This document shows, piece after piece, positions 1 through 8,738 of a DNA stretch of 64,000 nucleotides (position 1 is its first letter; each line of letters begins with the position of its first letter). The position numbers and the translations under genes were made by a program. The DNA is taken from contig CAZHJW010000001.1 of assembly GCA_964533265.1 (NCBI GenBank), forward strand, positions 86,750-150,749, given 5' to 3'. The DNA comes from UBA1100 sp964533265 (GTDB lineage: Bacteria > Verrucomicrobiota > Verrucomicrobiia > Limisphaerales > UBA1100). The notes beneath the pieces were generated by a model that searched no databases, had not been told where the DNA came from, and worked only from the letters and a program-made list of their open reading frames with translations.

Positions 1-314
1 CGCGGCTCGGAGTAAAACTTATGCCCACATTTTTCGTTCTTGGCATTATATATGCGTGACATTGTCACTGTGAGAATTGATGTGCAATTTTCAAGGGAAA
101 ACAGTAGGTCCAAACATAGAATGCGTGGTTTTCACGCTGAATGCGGAGATTTTGAGCCGAAGAGAGGGCATGCTCTGGAGGCGGTGATGTCAATTGGAGC
201 CACCGTTGTAATGATTGCCTTCATAGGCCTACTGCTAAAAGCCTTGGGTTGAGAGAGGCACTGTTCATATTAGGTGACTCGACTTCGCTTTGATTTGGCG
301 TCATTTTAGGTGCC
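1..314. other. Region upstream of thiH without a secure gene
   Basis: No gene is convincingly supported here. A frame entering from the left edge closes at a TAA at 13-15 and could be the tail of an upstream gene. The only candidate is a very short membrane peptide at 187-252, listed separately. I looked for a TPP riboswitch ahead of thiH and found no recognisable thi-box core. Confidence 0.5.
187..252 (+). CDS. Candidate 21-residue single-span membrane peptide
   Basis: ATG at 187 is preceded by a perfect Shine-Dalgarno GGAGG at 177-181, 5 nt away. The 21 codons are almost entirely hydrophobic with one lysine near the C-terminus, as in single-pass membrane microproteins. The same frame is open upstream (ATG at 52), but that part is charged and has no ribosome site I can see, so the short form is preferred. 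I do not recognise a family, and it could be chance. Confidence 0.3.
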   Translation: MSIGATVVMIAFIGLLLKALG

Positions 315-1502
315 GTGTCCTTTGTTAATTACTTCGCTAAACTCCCGCTTTCTGGACTACGCGCCAACTCTCTAGCTGCTGACCCGCGTACCGCTCAACA
401 GGCTATCACCTCTAAAGAGCCTTCGCTAAGGGATTTTGCGCACATGATTTCCCCGACAGCATCTAAGCATCTAGAAGCATTAGCATTAAAATCAGGGGCT
501 CTCACAAGGCAACGGTTCGGGAAAACTATTCGCTTATTTGCCCCACTTTACCTATCGAATGAGTGCATTAATATATGCAGTTACTGTGGTTTTTCGCGAG
601 ATAATCAGATTCTTAGAACTACGCTTACAACTGAGGAGGTGATGTCAGAAGCCGAAGAGCTTAAGCTGCAAGGCCTCCGGAGCATTCTGTTGGTCGCAGG
701 AGAACATCCTAAGTTTATTTCAAATGGGTACGTAATGGAATGCATTCAAGCACTCCATCAATTCATTCCTAGCATCTCTGTTGAGCTGGGTCCGCTCGAT
801 GTTTTTGAATACCAATCGTTAGTCAAAAGCGGGGCCGAAGGGCTGGTTGTATATCAAGAGACCTATGATCGCAATGCATACGCCAATTACCATACCGCTG
901 GCCCTAAAAAAAAGTTTGATTGGAGGCTAGAGACACCCGAACGAGCTTATGCTGCAGGCTTTAAACGACTTGGGATTGGTGCTCTGCTAGGGCTAAGTGA
1001 CTGGCGCACTGAAGCTATTGCTATGGCTGCCCATGCGCAATGGCTCCTAAAGCATTGCTGGAAAGCTCAAATCACTGTGTCACTACCGCGAATTAGACCT
1101 TGTGCGGGGAATTTTGAGCCAGTCGACCTTATCTCTGACCGCGATCTCACACAATTAATCTGCGCCCTTAGATTGTTCCTGCCTGACGTAGGCATTGTTC
1201 TCTCCACGCGTGAGTCGGCCGTTATCAGGAATGGGTTAATCCCGCTAGGAATCACTCACATGAGTGCTGGTAGTCATACCAGCCCCGGAGGCTACACCGG
1301 GACCGATACTGCCTTCACGAGAAGGAGTCGGGAAGAAAACGAGGGGGCAGCCCGCATTAAAGGTAAAGCCGAAAAACCCGAGCAAGCCACGCGTCAATTC
1401 GATACTGCTGATGGGCGTACTCCTGTCGAGGTTGCTGGGTGCATAAGTCGCCTTGGGTACGAGCCTGTATGGAAAGATTGGGATAAGGCTCTGATGCCTT
1501 AG
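315..1502 (+). CDS. thiH: 2-iminoacetate synthase ThiH (radical SAM tyrosine lyase)
   Basis: ThiH cleaves tyrosine to dehydroglycine (2-iminoacetate) and p-cresol for the thiazole half of thiamine in anaerobic-type pathways. The 395-residue protein starts at GTG 315. It has the radical-SAM cluster motif CxxxCxxC (ECINICSYCGFSR) near residue 90, then the TIM-barrel, and ends with the typical ThiH tail (RTPVEVAG...GYEPVWKDWD). thiS follows 78 nt downstream. thiG, normally adjacent, is not in the window. Length and motifs match the family, so the call is firm. No TPP riboswitch was found upstream. Confidence 0.95.
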   Translation: MSFVNYFAKLPLSGLRANSLAADPRTAQQAITSKEPSLRDFAHMISPTASKHLEALALKSGALTRQRFGKTIRLFAPLYLSNECINICSYCGFSRDNQILRTTLTTEEVMSEAEELKLQGLRSILLVAGEHPKFISNGYVMECIQALHQFIPSISVELGPLDVFEYQSLVKSGAEGLVVYQETYDRNAYANYHTAGPKKKFDWRLETPERAYAAGFKRLGIGALLGLSDWRTEAIAMAAHAQWLLKHCWKAQITVSLPRIRPCAGNFEPVDLISDRDLTQLICALRLFLPDVGIVLSTRESAVIRNGLIPLGITHMSAGSHTSPGGYTGTDTAFTRRSREENEGAARIKGKAEKPEQATRQFDTADGRTPVEVAGCISRLGYEPVWKDWDKALMP

Positions 1503-1580
1503 CTGGGTCCATTTGACACTGTCTGCCACGAAATTTACAGTAAGACACTTTGAAAAACCAAGGGATTTTCCGATTAGATT

Positions 1581-1787
1581 ATGAATGCATTACTCACTGT
1601 GAACGGACGCCAAACAGAAGCCAGCCTTCCTTGCTCACTGGAAGAATTTATTAAGAACCGCGGTCTGCACCCGGGTTCGGTAGTTGTCGAACTAAATGGC
1701 GCGGCCATTTCCCCTTCGGAATTTAGCTCGAGAGAAATTCAGGATTGCGACCGACTTGAGATCGTAAATATTGTCGCTGGGGGTTGA
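1581..1787 (+). CDS. thiS: Sulfur carrier protein ThiS
   Basis: This is a 68-residue ubiquitin-like sulfur carrier. It ends in the diagnostic Gly-Gly (NIVAGG) that is adenylated by ThiF and thiocarboxylated to donate sulfur to the thiazole ring. The N-terminus (MNALLTVNGRQTE) and the VVVELNG strand are typical of ThiS. It lies directly downstream of thiH, which supports thiamine synthesis rather than MoaD function. A terminator follows at 1797-1820. Confidence 0.93.
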   Translation: MNALLTVNGRQTEASLPCSLEEFIKNRGLHPGSVVVELNGAAISPSEFSSREIQDCDRLEIVNIVAGG

Positions 1788-1796
1788 TCTATAATG

Positions 1797-1820
1797 CAAG
1801 TCCTCGCGGCTTGAATTTTT
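1797..1820 (+). terminator. Intrinsic terminator after thiS
   Basis: A 6-bp stem CAAGTC (1797-1802) / GGCTTG (1808-1813), with one G-U pair and loop CTCGC, is followed by AA and five T at 1816-1820. It sits 9 nt after the thiS stop and before mgtE, so it separates the thi pair from the transport gene. Confidence 0.6.
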
Positions 1821-1850
1821 CATCTAAATATATAGAATCAAGAACGTATC

Positions 1851-1855
1851 GGAGG
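1851..1855 (+). promoter_or_regulatory. Ribosome binding site that fixes the mgtE start
   Basis: GGAGG lies 7 nt before ATG 1863 but only 1 nt before an in-frame TTG at 1857. The ATG is therefore the start. Confidence 0.8.
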
Positions 1856-1862
1856 CTTGCCT

Positions 1863-3191
1863 ATGGCAGACACAACCCCAATTTATCTTGAAGAATTCAA
1901 GGCCTTGCACCCGGCTGACCTAGCAGACCGACTGCAGCGCATGCCCGCCGAAGAGGCGCGGCATATTCTTACTGAGTTGCCCGTAGAGGAAGCCTCCGCA
2001 GCACTGGCTGAACTTGATGACGAATGGATCAGTGCCGTGCTTGAGGGTTTTCCACAGGCGAAACTGGTGCCGCTTCTCAACGAAATGTACGCCGAAGAGG
2101 CTGCTGATGTTCTAGGAGAGATGCCGGAGGTGGATCGCGCCCGGTTGCTGCGTAAAATGGACAAGAATGAGGCTAGGGCAGCCCGCGACCTCCTGAAATA
2201 CCCGGAAGACACGGCCGGCGGAATCATGAACGATCGGTTCGTTACGCTCCGGTCGCACCACACCGTTGGGGAAGCTCAACGCAGAATCCGGCGCAAGCAC
2301 CGCGAACAATCCCCTACTGACATCAATTATCTTTTCGTCACCGACAAAGATGAAAAATTGGTCGGGGTAGTATCAATCAGGGATTTAATTTTTTCGGATG
2401 ACGAGGTTAAAGTTGCAGACCTAATGAATCGAGAGGTTAAGTATGTCCGTGTAACCGACGACCAAGAGGAAGTCGTTAGGAGATTCGAAAAATACCATTT
2501 CCTGGGCCTTCCGGTACTCGAGGAGGAGGGGCGACTAGTTGGCGTGATTCGAAGTGATGATGCACTTACTGTCGCAATTGAAGAACAAACCGAGGACATG
2601 CAGAAGATGGTGGGCCTGTCTGGTGAAGAGCGAGCCCTCACCCCCTGGAAGCAGTCCTTTGCTCGACGCCTTCCGTGGCTCTGCATCAATCTTCTTACAG
2701 CTTGCCTTGCTGGAGCTGTGGTTGGGTTTTATCAAGACACTGTAGCTCAGTTTGCTGTGTTAGCCATATTCCTGCCGATTATAGCCGGCCAGGGAGGAAA
2801 TGCAGGCATGCAAACCGTAACCATTATCATTCGCGACATGGCATTAGGAGAACTGTCCCCTGGCGATGGACGCAAAGCCTTGCTTAAAGAGCTTTTGCTA
2901 GGTTTATTAATTGGACTTGTTATAGGGCTAATCGTAGGGGTTGTTGGGTATCTTATTGGCCCCATCTTCTCTGCGGACGCGGATATTGGCTGGAAGCTCG
3001 GCTTGGTGGCAGGCTTTGCCATGTTGTTAAACCTTGTGGCCGCAGCCATGTTTGGCGTACTGATCCCTTTTGCTTTAAAATTCTTCCGACTGGACCCGGC
3101 TCTGGCCTCCAGCATACTGATCACGACTGTCACCGATGTTGCCGGCTTTTTCTTCCTGCTGGCATTAGCAAGCTGGGTCCTTATCGGATAG
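1863..3191 (+). CDS. mgtE: Magnesium transporter MgtE
   Basis: A 442-residue inner-membrane Mg2+ channel of the MgtE family. The order is: an N-terminal superhelical acidic domain (about 1-125, repeats such as EEARHILTELPVEEA), a paired CBS domain (about 130-250) that closes the pore when Mg2+ is bound, a plug helix, and about five transmembrane helices (270-442). The pore signature GQGGNAGMQ is seen near residue 310. The start is ATG 1863 with GGAGG 7 nt upstream. An MscS-type channel gene follows after 39 nt. Confidence 0.95.
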   Translation: MADTTPIYLEEFKALHPADLADRLQRMPAEEARHILTELPVEEASAALAELDDEWISAVLEGFPQAKLVPLLNEMYAEEAADVLGEMPEVDRARLLRKMDKNEARAARDLLKYPEDTAGGIMNDRFVTLRSHHTVGEAQRRIRRKHREQSPTDINYLFVTDKDEKLVGVVSIRDLIFSDDEVKVADLMNREVKYVRVTDDQEEVVRRFEKYHFLGLPVLEEEGRLVGVIRSDDALTVAIEEQTEDMQKMVGLSGEERALTPWKQSFARRLPWLCINLLTACLAGAVVGFYQDTVAQFAVLAIFLPIIAGQGGNAGMQTVTIIIRDMALGELSPGDGRKALLKELLLGLLIGLVIGLIVGVVGYLIGPIFSADADIGWKLGLVAGFAMLLNLVAAAMFGVLIPFALKFFRLDPALASSILITTVTDVAGFFFLLALASWVLIG

Positions 3192-3230
3192 AGACTTGAC
3201 CGACTCCAAACCTCTGCACAATCTCCGCCC

Positions 3231-4505
3231 ATGAAGCATTGGATTCAAATGTCGCTGTTTATCATATTTACGATTTCAGCGGGCACGCTATCGGTGCAGG
3301 CCGCCGATAAAGAAAAGTCTACCCTCACGGTTGACAAAAACAGTTCGGCAACAGTTAAAACTCAAGCAATCAAGGACTCCGTCCAGCAGTCAGCTTGGGT
3401 GCAAACTTTTGAAGCAAATCTAGGCCAAAAAATTCTCGGGATATCCGCATGGCAGTATTTAGCTGCCTTTCTGGCCATTCTTGCAGGCCTTGTGCTTAAA
3501 CGGATTATTCTTAGTTACATCCAAAAAAAGGTGGAAGCCTATGTAAGTAAAACTGAGGCGGAATGGGATGACGAACTCTTTAATGCGATCATCAAACCAG
3601 TTAACGCCTTTGTAATGATAGGGGCTGTACATATTGCCGCATTCCTGATCGTATTTAATCTGGCAAATTTCCCCACTGAATTAATCGGCAAAAGCTACTC
3701 AATCTTCCTCGGGCTAAGTGTTATTTGGCTGGTATACCGCCTTGTCGATGTTGCTGCACATTATGTTGATGAGCTTTTATCAAAAGCTGACGAAGGCTTG
3801 CGAGGCCAATTCACGCCCTTAATCAGGAGGGCTCTCCGCATTCTGGTGGTTATTGTGGGGTCGCTAACTATCCTAGCAACTATTGGGATTAATATCACCA
3901 GCCTGGTTGCTTTAGGAGGCGTGCTTAGTTTGGCGTTTGCCATGGGATCCCAGGATTCAGTGGCTAATCTGGTTGGCACTCTCAACATTTTAACCGATCG
4001 ACCGTACAAAGTAGGTGACTGGATTACTGTAGGGAGCACAATTGACGGGGATGTAGAGGAAATCGGTTTCCGCTCCACCAAAATACGTATGTTTGATAAA
4101 ACATTAATGAGCGTACCCAATGGGAAACTTGCCGGTGAGACCATCAAAAACTGGTCTCGGATGCCAAAGCGTAGAATTAAGATGACCTTGGGATTATCTT
4201 ACGACACATCTGCAAAACAAATGAAAGCAGCTTTAAAAGAGATTGAGAAGATCCTGGAGGAAGATGAAGGTGTTGATCAGGAATACAAGTTGGTGCAATT
4301 CACTGACTTTGGGGCTAGTTCCATGGATGTATTTCTTTATTATTTTAGCACAAGCACCGTATGGAAAGAATATCTAGATACTCGAGAACGTGTGAATTTA
4401 AAGATAATGGATAAAGTTGAAGAATTAGGACTGGAGTTCGCATTCCCGACCCAAACTTTACACCTCAAGGGTGACAGTCTAGGGGCATTAAAGGAGATGA
4501 GCTGA
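3231..4505 (+). CDS. MscS-family mechanosensitive ion channel
   Basis: A 424-residue membrane protein with a cleavable-looking signal peptide (about residues 1-24, ending VQAA), then four or so transmembrane helices and the MscS core (about 205-400). The pore helix and beta domain are visible around FAMGSQDSVANLVGTLNIL and the DRPYKVGDWITV stretch. These channels open under hypo-osmotic stress to release solutes. The extra N-terminal region puts it nearer to YnaI/YbdG-type channels than to minimal MscS. It follows mgtE and precedes a thioredoxin-like gene on the same strand. Confidence 0.88.
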   Translation: MKHWIQMSLFIIFTISAGTLSVQAADKEKSTLTVDKNSSATVKTQAIKDSVQQSAWVQTFEANLGQKILGISAWQYLAAFLAILAGLVLKRIILSYIQKKVEAYVSKTEAEWDDELFNAIIKPVNAFVMIGAVHIAAFLIVFNLANFPTELIGKSYSIFLGLSVIWLVYRLVDVAAHYVDELLSKADEGLRGQFTPLIRRALRILVVIVGSLTILATIGINITSLVALGGVLSLAFAMGSQDSVANLVGTLNILTDRPYKVGDWITVGSTIDGDVEEIGFRSTKIRMFDKTLMSVPNGKLAGETIKNWSRMPKRRIKMTLGLSYDTSAKQMKAALKEIEKILEEDEGVDQEYKLVQFTDFGASSMDVFLYYFSTSTVWKEYLDTRERVNLKIMDKVEELGLEFAFPTQTLHLKGDSLGALKEMS

Positions 4506-4580
4506 TCTTTCAATGAATATTCTGGCTAACAAAGAAAGCCTTTATATAATTAAACCCATGACAAGGAACAATACATTAAC

Positions 4581-4585
4581 AGGGG
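4581..4585 (+). promoter_or_regulatory. Ribosome binding site that fixes the TlpA-like gene start
   Basis: AGGGG 5 nt before ATG 4591. Upstream in-frame ATGs at 4513 and 4558 would place a non-signal sequence ahead of the signal peptide, so 4591 is preferred. Confidence 0.6.
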
Positions 4586-4590
4586 TTTTT

Positions 4591-5463
4591 ATGCGCGTAT
4601 CACTGGCATTCATAATGCTTATTACCATTCCGTTGATTGCAGCCGATAAAAAAGCTGAAAGAACATTTAATGACGCAGCCAAAGAACTGATAACAAGAGT
4701 CAGAGGGTTGGTCCCCGAAAACCGTGCGAAGGCGTTTGAAGAATATGCTAAGGGAGCGCAAGGACTCGCCAAAGAATTCCCTAAAGAAGTCGGTCCGCTC
4801 ATAATGATGGCTGAAGCCAGTGGCCTGGTCGAGGACAAGAAACTTTCGGTCGATTTAGCCGCCATGGCGGAAAAAGGCGTACTCGTGATGCTTAAAAAAG
4901 ACCCGAAGAACGCAGGCGCCAATGCTGCTTTAATGCGTATTGCCAGTAGTGCGGAACCGGAAAAGGCGAAAGCATTACTGCGGCAGATTGCTGAAAACGG
5001 GCCGGATCAAGAGGCTGCTCGCGCCAAAGGCCAGCTTGCGAAAATGGAAGCCCTTGGAAAGCCTTTGAATATATCATTCAAGTCTATTGACGGGAGGGCA
5101 GTCGACATGGACAAATTGAAGGGAAAGGTTGTCCTGATTGATTTTTGGGCTACTTGGTGCGGTCCCTGTGTAGCGGAATTGCCAAATATTAAAAAAACCT
5201 ACGCTAAATTTCACGAGAAGGGGTTTGAAATAGTCGGCATCTCATTGGATCAATCAAGAGATAAGCTCGCCAAATTTGTAGAAAAAGAGAAAATGGAATG
5301 GCCGCAACATTTTGATGGCCAAGGCTGGAAAAATGAATTTGCAGTAAAATATGGCATTCAAGGAATACCCGCAATGTGGTTGGTTGACAAAAAAGGCAAC
5401 CTCGTGGATATGAAGGCACGTAATGGTCTCGATGGAAAAATTGAGAAACTGCTTGGCGAATAA
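4591..5463 (+). CDS. Exported TlpA-like thioredoxin family protein
   Basis: A 290-residue protein with a signal peptide (MRVSLAFIMLITIPLIAADK). An alpha-helical, TPR-like segment (about 25-155) follows, then a thioredoxin/AhpC-TSA-type domain (about 160-290). The redox motif WATWCGPC is complete and the cis-proline region GIQGIPAMWLVD is present. Such proteins reduce or isomerise periplasmic disulfides, for example during cytochrome c maturation, and the substrate here is unknown. The gene is followed by a strong terminator at 5485-5506. Confidence 0.85.
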   Translation: MRVSLAFIMLITIPLIAADKKAERTFNDAAKELITRVRGLVPENRAKAFEEYAKGAQGLAKEFPKEVGPLIMMAEASGLVEDKKLSVDLAAMAEKGVLVMLKKDPKNAGANAALMRIASSAEPEKAKALLRQIAENGPDQEAARAKGQLAKMEALGKPLNISFKSIDGRAVDMDKLKGKVVLIDFWATWCGPCVAELPNIKKTYAKFHEKGFEIVGISLDQSRDKLAKFVEKEKMEWPQHFDGQGWKNEFAVKYGIQGIPAMWLVDKKGNLVDMKARNGLDGKIEKLLGE

Positions 5464-5484
5464 TTAGGAATTTATCGCTTCCTC

Positions 5485-5506
5485 AGGCCCCTGCGTGGGG
5501 CCTTTT
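5485..5506 (+). terminator. Intrinsic terminator after the TlpA-like gene
   Basis: Stem AGGCCCC (5485-5491) / GGGGCCT (5497-5503) with loop TGCGT, running into TTTT (5503-5506). It is GC-rich and correctly placed 21 nt after the stop, upstream of infA. Confidence 0.85.
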
Positions 5507-5563
5507 AATTTGCCTTTGCACTTGCCAACGGGCCACTCAAAAGTCAATGTGCGCCTTTTCCAG

Positions 5564-5782
5564 ATGCCTAAGGAAGAACCCATACAGCTGGAAGGCACGA
5601 TCTCCCAAGTAATGCCAGGCACAATGTTTAAGGTGAAATTACCTAATGGACATGAAGTGCTTGCGCACATATCAGGCAAGATGCGCAAAAACTGGATCAG
5701 GATTGCTGAGGGAGATACAGTGAAAGTAGAAATGTCCCCATACGATCTCTCGAAAGCGCGCATAATATATCGTGCCCGCTAG
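5564..5782 (+). CDS. infA: Translation initiation factor IF-1
   Basis: From ATG 5564 the product is 72 residues, the canonical IF-1 length. It has a single S1-like OB fold (LEGTISQVMPGTMFKVKL; HISGKMRKNWIRI; DTVKVEMSPYDLSKARI). IF-1 binds the 30S A site during initiation. A longer frame back to 5495 would run through the terminator hairpin and is rejected. It stands alone, away from the ribosomal protein operons where infA often sits. The stop TAG (5780-5782) interlocks with the stop of convergent apaG in the palindrome CTAG. Confidence 0.95.
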   Translation: MPKEEPIQLEGTISQVMPGTMFKVKLPNGHEVLAHISGKMRKNWIRIAEGDTVKVEMSPYDLSKARIIYRAR

Positions 5783-6174
5783 CAGTATCCGACTTCACTG
5801 TTGCCAGGAACCAGCAACTCAAATGCCGGGATGTCTATAACCACGGGGCTTCCCCCTTCTGTAAGACCCAAATAACTGCCTTGAGCTACTGCTTTAGGTG
5901 CGCGAATCATATGGTAGCTATTATAGCTGAAATTCTGCCCCGGTTGGAGCACAGGAAATTCGCCAACAACACCGTCTGCTTCCACCGCAACAACCTCGCC
6001 TGTGGACTCTGTGACAACCCACTTGCGACCGCGAATAGTTATCGTTTCAACGCCTTTATTCTTTATGCTAATGTAATAGGCAAAGCAATGAGGCTTGTCA
6101 GGAGGAGTCAGGACCTCAGCCTGATATTCTAATCGATCAACTGTAACAGTTACCCCGTATGAATCAGCGTCCAC
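5779..6174 (-). CDS. apaG: ApaG family protein
   Basis: A 131-residue protein made of a single ApaG (DUF525) immunoglobulin-like beta-sandwich. Family landmarks are YYISIKNKG, TIRGRKWVVTES and VGEFPVLQPGQNFSYNSY. ApaG has been linked to Co2+/Mg2+ homeostasis and pyrophosphate binding, but its molecular role is not settled. The start is GTG 6174, preceded by AGGGG almost abutting it. It converges on infA with a 4-nt overlap and diverges from the beta-CASP nuclease gene. Confidence 0.92.
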   Translation of the reverse strand: MDADSYGVTVTVDRLEYQAEVLTPPDKPHCFAYYISIKNKGVETITIRGRKWVVTESTGEVVAVEADGVVGEFPVLQPGQNFSYNSYHMIRAPKAVAQGSYLGLTEGGSPVVIDIPAFELLVPGNSEVGYC

Positions 6175-6249
6175 CCCTGCGTTTATCTAAAAGAGAGCCA
6201 AGTATCAATCCAATCTCGACTTAAAGGCACTTTTTCCCTATAAAAAAGC

Positions 6250-7650
6250 ATGCGAGTACAATTCTGCGGGGCAACGCGCACCACCACCGGCTCCATGTTT
6301 CTGCTCGAAGTTAATAATCAACGCATTCTGCTAGAATGCGGTCTATATCAAGGGAAGCGATCCGAATCAATTGATCGTAATAAGAATTTCCCTTTCGATC
6401 CCAAGGATGTCGATCTCGCCATCCTAAGCCATTCTCATATTGATCATTGCGGGAATTTCCCAAATCTTGTCAAACAAGGCTTTAAGGGGAATATATTTTG
6501 CACCCACGCTACTCGAGATCTAGCCGGCATAATGCTGGAGGATTCCGCACGTATTCAGGAGCACGATGCGGAATATATATCGCGTAAACGAGCTAAGAAG
6601 GGCGAGCCCCCCGTGGAGGCTTTATATTCTGTAGAGGACGCAGCTGGAGCCATCCGCCAATTTGTATCGCTAAACTACGATCGCCCAATGCAGATTGCTG
6701 ATGGGGTATCTCTCGCTTTTTGCGACGCAGGCCACATCCTTGGGTCTGCGCAGGTTGTCCTCGATATAAAAGAAGATGGGCGTGAGATGCGTTATTTGTT
6801 CACCGGAGACGTTGGACGAGGCGGACACGCCATCCTTCGCGACCCGCAACCAATTCAGGATGTGGATGTGCTGCATATCGAAAGCACTTATGGAAATCGA
6901 CTGCATGGGGATAAGGATATGTCCATTGTCGAAATCGCCAAAGGTATATTGGAAACCGCACATCGCGGTGGTAAAATCATCATACCTGCATTCTCGGTGG
7001 GACGAACACAGCTCGTTGTATATACGTTGCATCAACTTCATGAAAGCGGAGACCTTCCAGATATCCCAATTTTCGTGGATAGCCCGCTTAGCGTAAATGC
7101 GACCGAGGTTTTCCGCCTTCATCCTGAGTGTTTTAATGAATCGATCTATTCCTTCCTTCGTGAAAAAGAAAATCCCTTCGGAATGGAAAACTTGCAATAC
7201 ATTCGACAGGTTTCACGCTCGATTCAATTAAACCAGTTGAAGGGACCCGCTATTATTATCAGCTCTTCAGGCATGTGTGAAGGCGGCCGCATCAGACACC
7301 ATCTCAAAAATAATATCGAAAACCCAAATAATCTGGTTTTATTCGTCGGTTACTGTGCCCAGCACACTCTTGGTTCACGAATCGCAAACGGCGATTCGCC
7401 CGTCAATATTTTTGGTGAACCCTACGAGGTTAAAGCGCAAGTGGCTCGCCATGATGCATTTTCAGGACACGCAGACCGCGATGAATTGGTTTCGCACGTC
7501 GAAGCATGCAGTGGGTCAATGAAGGACATCTATGTTGTTCACGGAGAAGAAGACAGTGCTATGGCTTTTGGGGAAACCTTGCAATCGGTTAAACCCGAAG
7601 CTCGGATAACAGTTCCTGAGTTGAAACAGAAATTGGACGTGCTCTATTAA
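6250..7650 (+). CDS. Beta-CASP metallo-beta-lactamase RNase (CPSF-like)
   Basis: A 466-residue cytoplasmic protein of the metallo-beta-lactamase/beta-CASP family. The metal motif HSHIDHCG (near residue 62) is followed by further ligands in GHILGSAQ, TGDVG and FSGHAD, with a beta-CASP cap in between and the C-terminal RMMBL (RNA-specificity) motif. Bacterial members related to CPSF-73 act as RNA endo- or exonucleases. It is not RNase J, because the C-terminal extension is missing. Gene order gives no further clue. Confidence 0.88.
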   Translation: MRVQFCGATRTTTGSMFLLEVNNQRILLECGLYQGKRSESIDRNKNFPFDPKDVDLAILSHSHIDHCGNFPNLVKQGFKGNIFCTHATRDLAGIMLEDSARIQEHDAEYISRKRAKKGEPPVEALYSVEDAAGAIRQFVSLNYDRPMQIADGVSLAFCDAGHILGSAQVVLDIKEDGREMRYLFTGDVGRGGHAILRDPQPIQDVDVLHIESTYGNRLHGDKDMSIVEIAKGILETAHRGGKIIIPAFSVGRTQLVVYTLHQLHESGDLPDIPIFVDSPLSVNATEVFRLHPECFNESIYSFLREKENPFGMENLQYIRQVSRSIQLNQLKGPAIIISSSGMCEGGRIRHHLKNNIENPNNLVLFVGYCAQHTLGSRIANGDSPVNIFGEPYEVKAQVARHDAFSGHADRDELVSHVEACSGSMKDIYVVHGEEDSAMAFGETLQSVKPEARITVPELKQKLDVLY

Positions 7651-7700
7651 CAAGAAAAGATTGCGAGACCTGTAGGCCCCCATTCAACATCAATAGCTCC

Positions 7701-8738
7701 ATGCATCATAAGGCCGCAAACCAAGATTCATTAATGGGAAGCTCCCCTGTGGCTCTGGTGGCAACTGTAATCATACACAGCTCTATTTTTGCAGGGGTTG
7801 TATGGGGAGGATGGCTTGATACCGCTAAGGCATTCCCCTCTGAAAAACCCAAATATAGACTTGTCTCAGTTAACCTTGCCCCCGAGCCCTTAAAGAAGAA
7901 TCACGAAATGGAAAATGAGTTTGTTCCGGTAACCCCAGAAACCCGAACTGAGAAGGCCCCCGTCAAAAAGACGCCTTATTATTCCAATGCCAACTCAATT
8001 GCTTCAAACCCAAGTCCTCCCGAGAAAGCACAGGATACACCACGTATTAAGGAAGGCATCATCATGGCTCCAGGAAGTTTCGATAGCCCAACACCTAGCC
8101 CTGCAGCAACAAGTGCTGCAATGAGTCGGCCTAGCCTCGGCCATATAAGGGCTTCTGCAAAAGCTAAGCCGCAGACTCTAGAGTCGAATATCACCACATT
8201 CGACCCCGTGACAATTAAGGAAAAGCAAACGAACCCCACAAAACCTAGCTCCTCAAGGCAGAACAGCATTTTGCGCCCCTCAATTCCTCGAAAAACGAAT
8301 TCCGACCTACTTCCTGCCCTTCCTGAAAGGCCCAAAGCTCCTACTCTTCAAGAGGCAAAAGCCGGCCTTGGAAACCGTAGCATGAAGCAAGACGGAGGAG
8401 CAACGCGTCAAGGGCCCGCGGCTCTAGACGTTCGCCTTACTGGCTACGGCGATTATGATGCGCGCTTCTTCGCGGCCATCAGTATCGCTTGGAGAAAACA
8501 GCTCAAGAGCCGGACATGGTCACCGAGCCAGGTAATAGTAGATTTTAGCTTATTCCACGATGGAAGGATTGAAGACTTAACTGTTCGGGAAACAAATGCA
8601 GCGGCCATACTTCAATACTTTTGCCGAGAATCCATCCAGCAACCAGCCCCTTTCGAGCAATGGACGGAGGATATGCGCAAACAACTAGGCAATGGTCCTC
8701 GCCGCTGTAGAATTACATTTAATTATCTTGTCCGATGA
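7701..8738 (+). CDS. TonB/TolA-like energy transducer
   Basis: A 345-residue protein with an N-terminal membrane anchor (about 15-37), a long Pro/Lys/Ser-rich periplasmic spacer (about 60-235) and a C-terminal globular region (about 245-345) with a TonB_C-like pattern (VIVDFSLFHDGRIEDLTV). Its 3' end overlaps exbB by 4 nt (ATGA). Order and architecture indicate the envelope-spanning arm of an ExbB-ExbD motor. The outer-membrane partner is not in the window. The C-terminal match is weak, so TolA-like function is equally possible. Confidence 0.75.
   Translation: MHHKAANQDSLMGSSPVALVATVIIHSSIFAGVVWGGWLDTAKAFPSEKPKYRLVSVNLAPEPLKKNHEMENEFVPVTPETRTEKAPVKKTPYYSNANSIASNPSPPEKAQDTPRIKEGIIMAPGSFDSPTPSPAATSAAMSRPSLGHIRASAKAKPQTLESNITTFDPVTIKEKQTNPTKPSSSRQNSILRPSIPRKTNSDLLPALPERPKAPTLQEAKAGLGNRSMKQDGGATRQGPAALDVRLTGYGDYDARFFAAISIAWRKQLKSRTWSPSQVIVDFSLFHDGRIEDLTVRETNAAAILQYFCRESIQQPAPFEQWTEDMRKQLGNGPRRCRITFNYLVR

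Noticed and set aside
253..314. TPP riboswitch ahead of thiH
   Set aside because: No thi-box core (CUGAGA) or paired stems recognisable in the short leader.
5495..5563. Extended N-terminus of IF-1
   Set aside because: It would translate through the terminator hairpin at 5485-5506, and IF-1 from ATG 5564 is exactly the canonical 72 residues.
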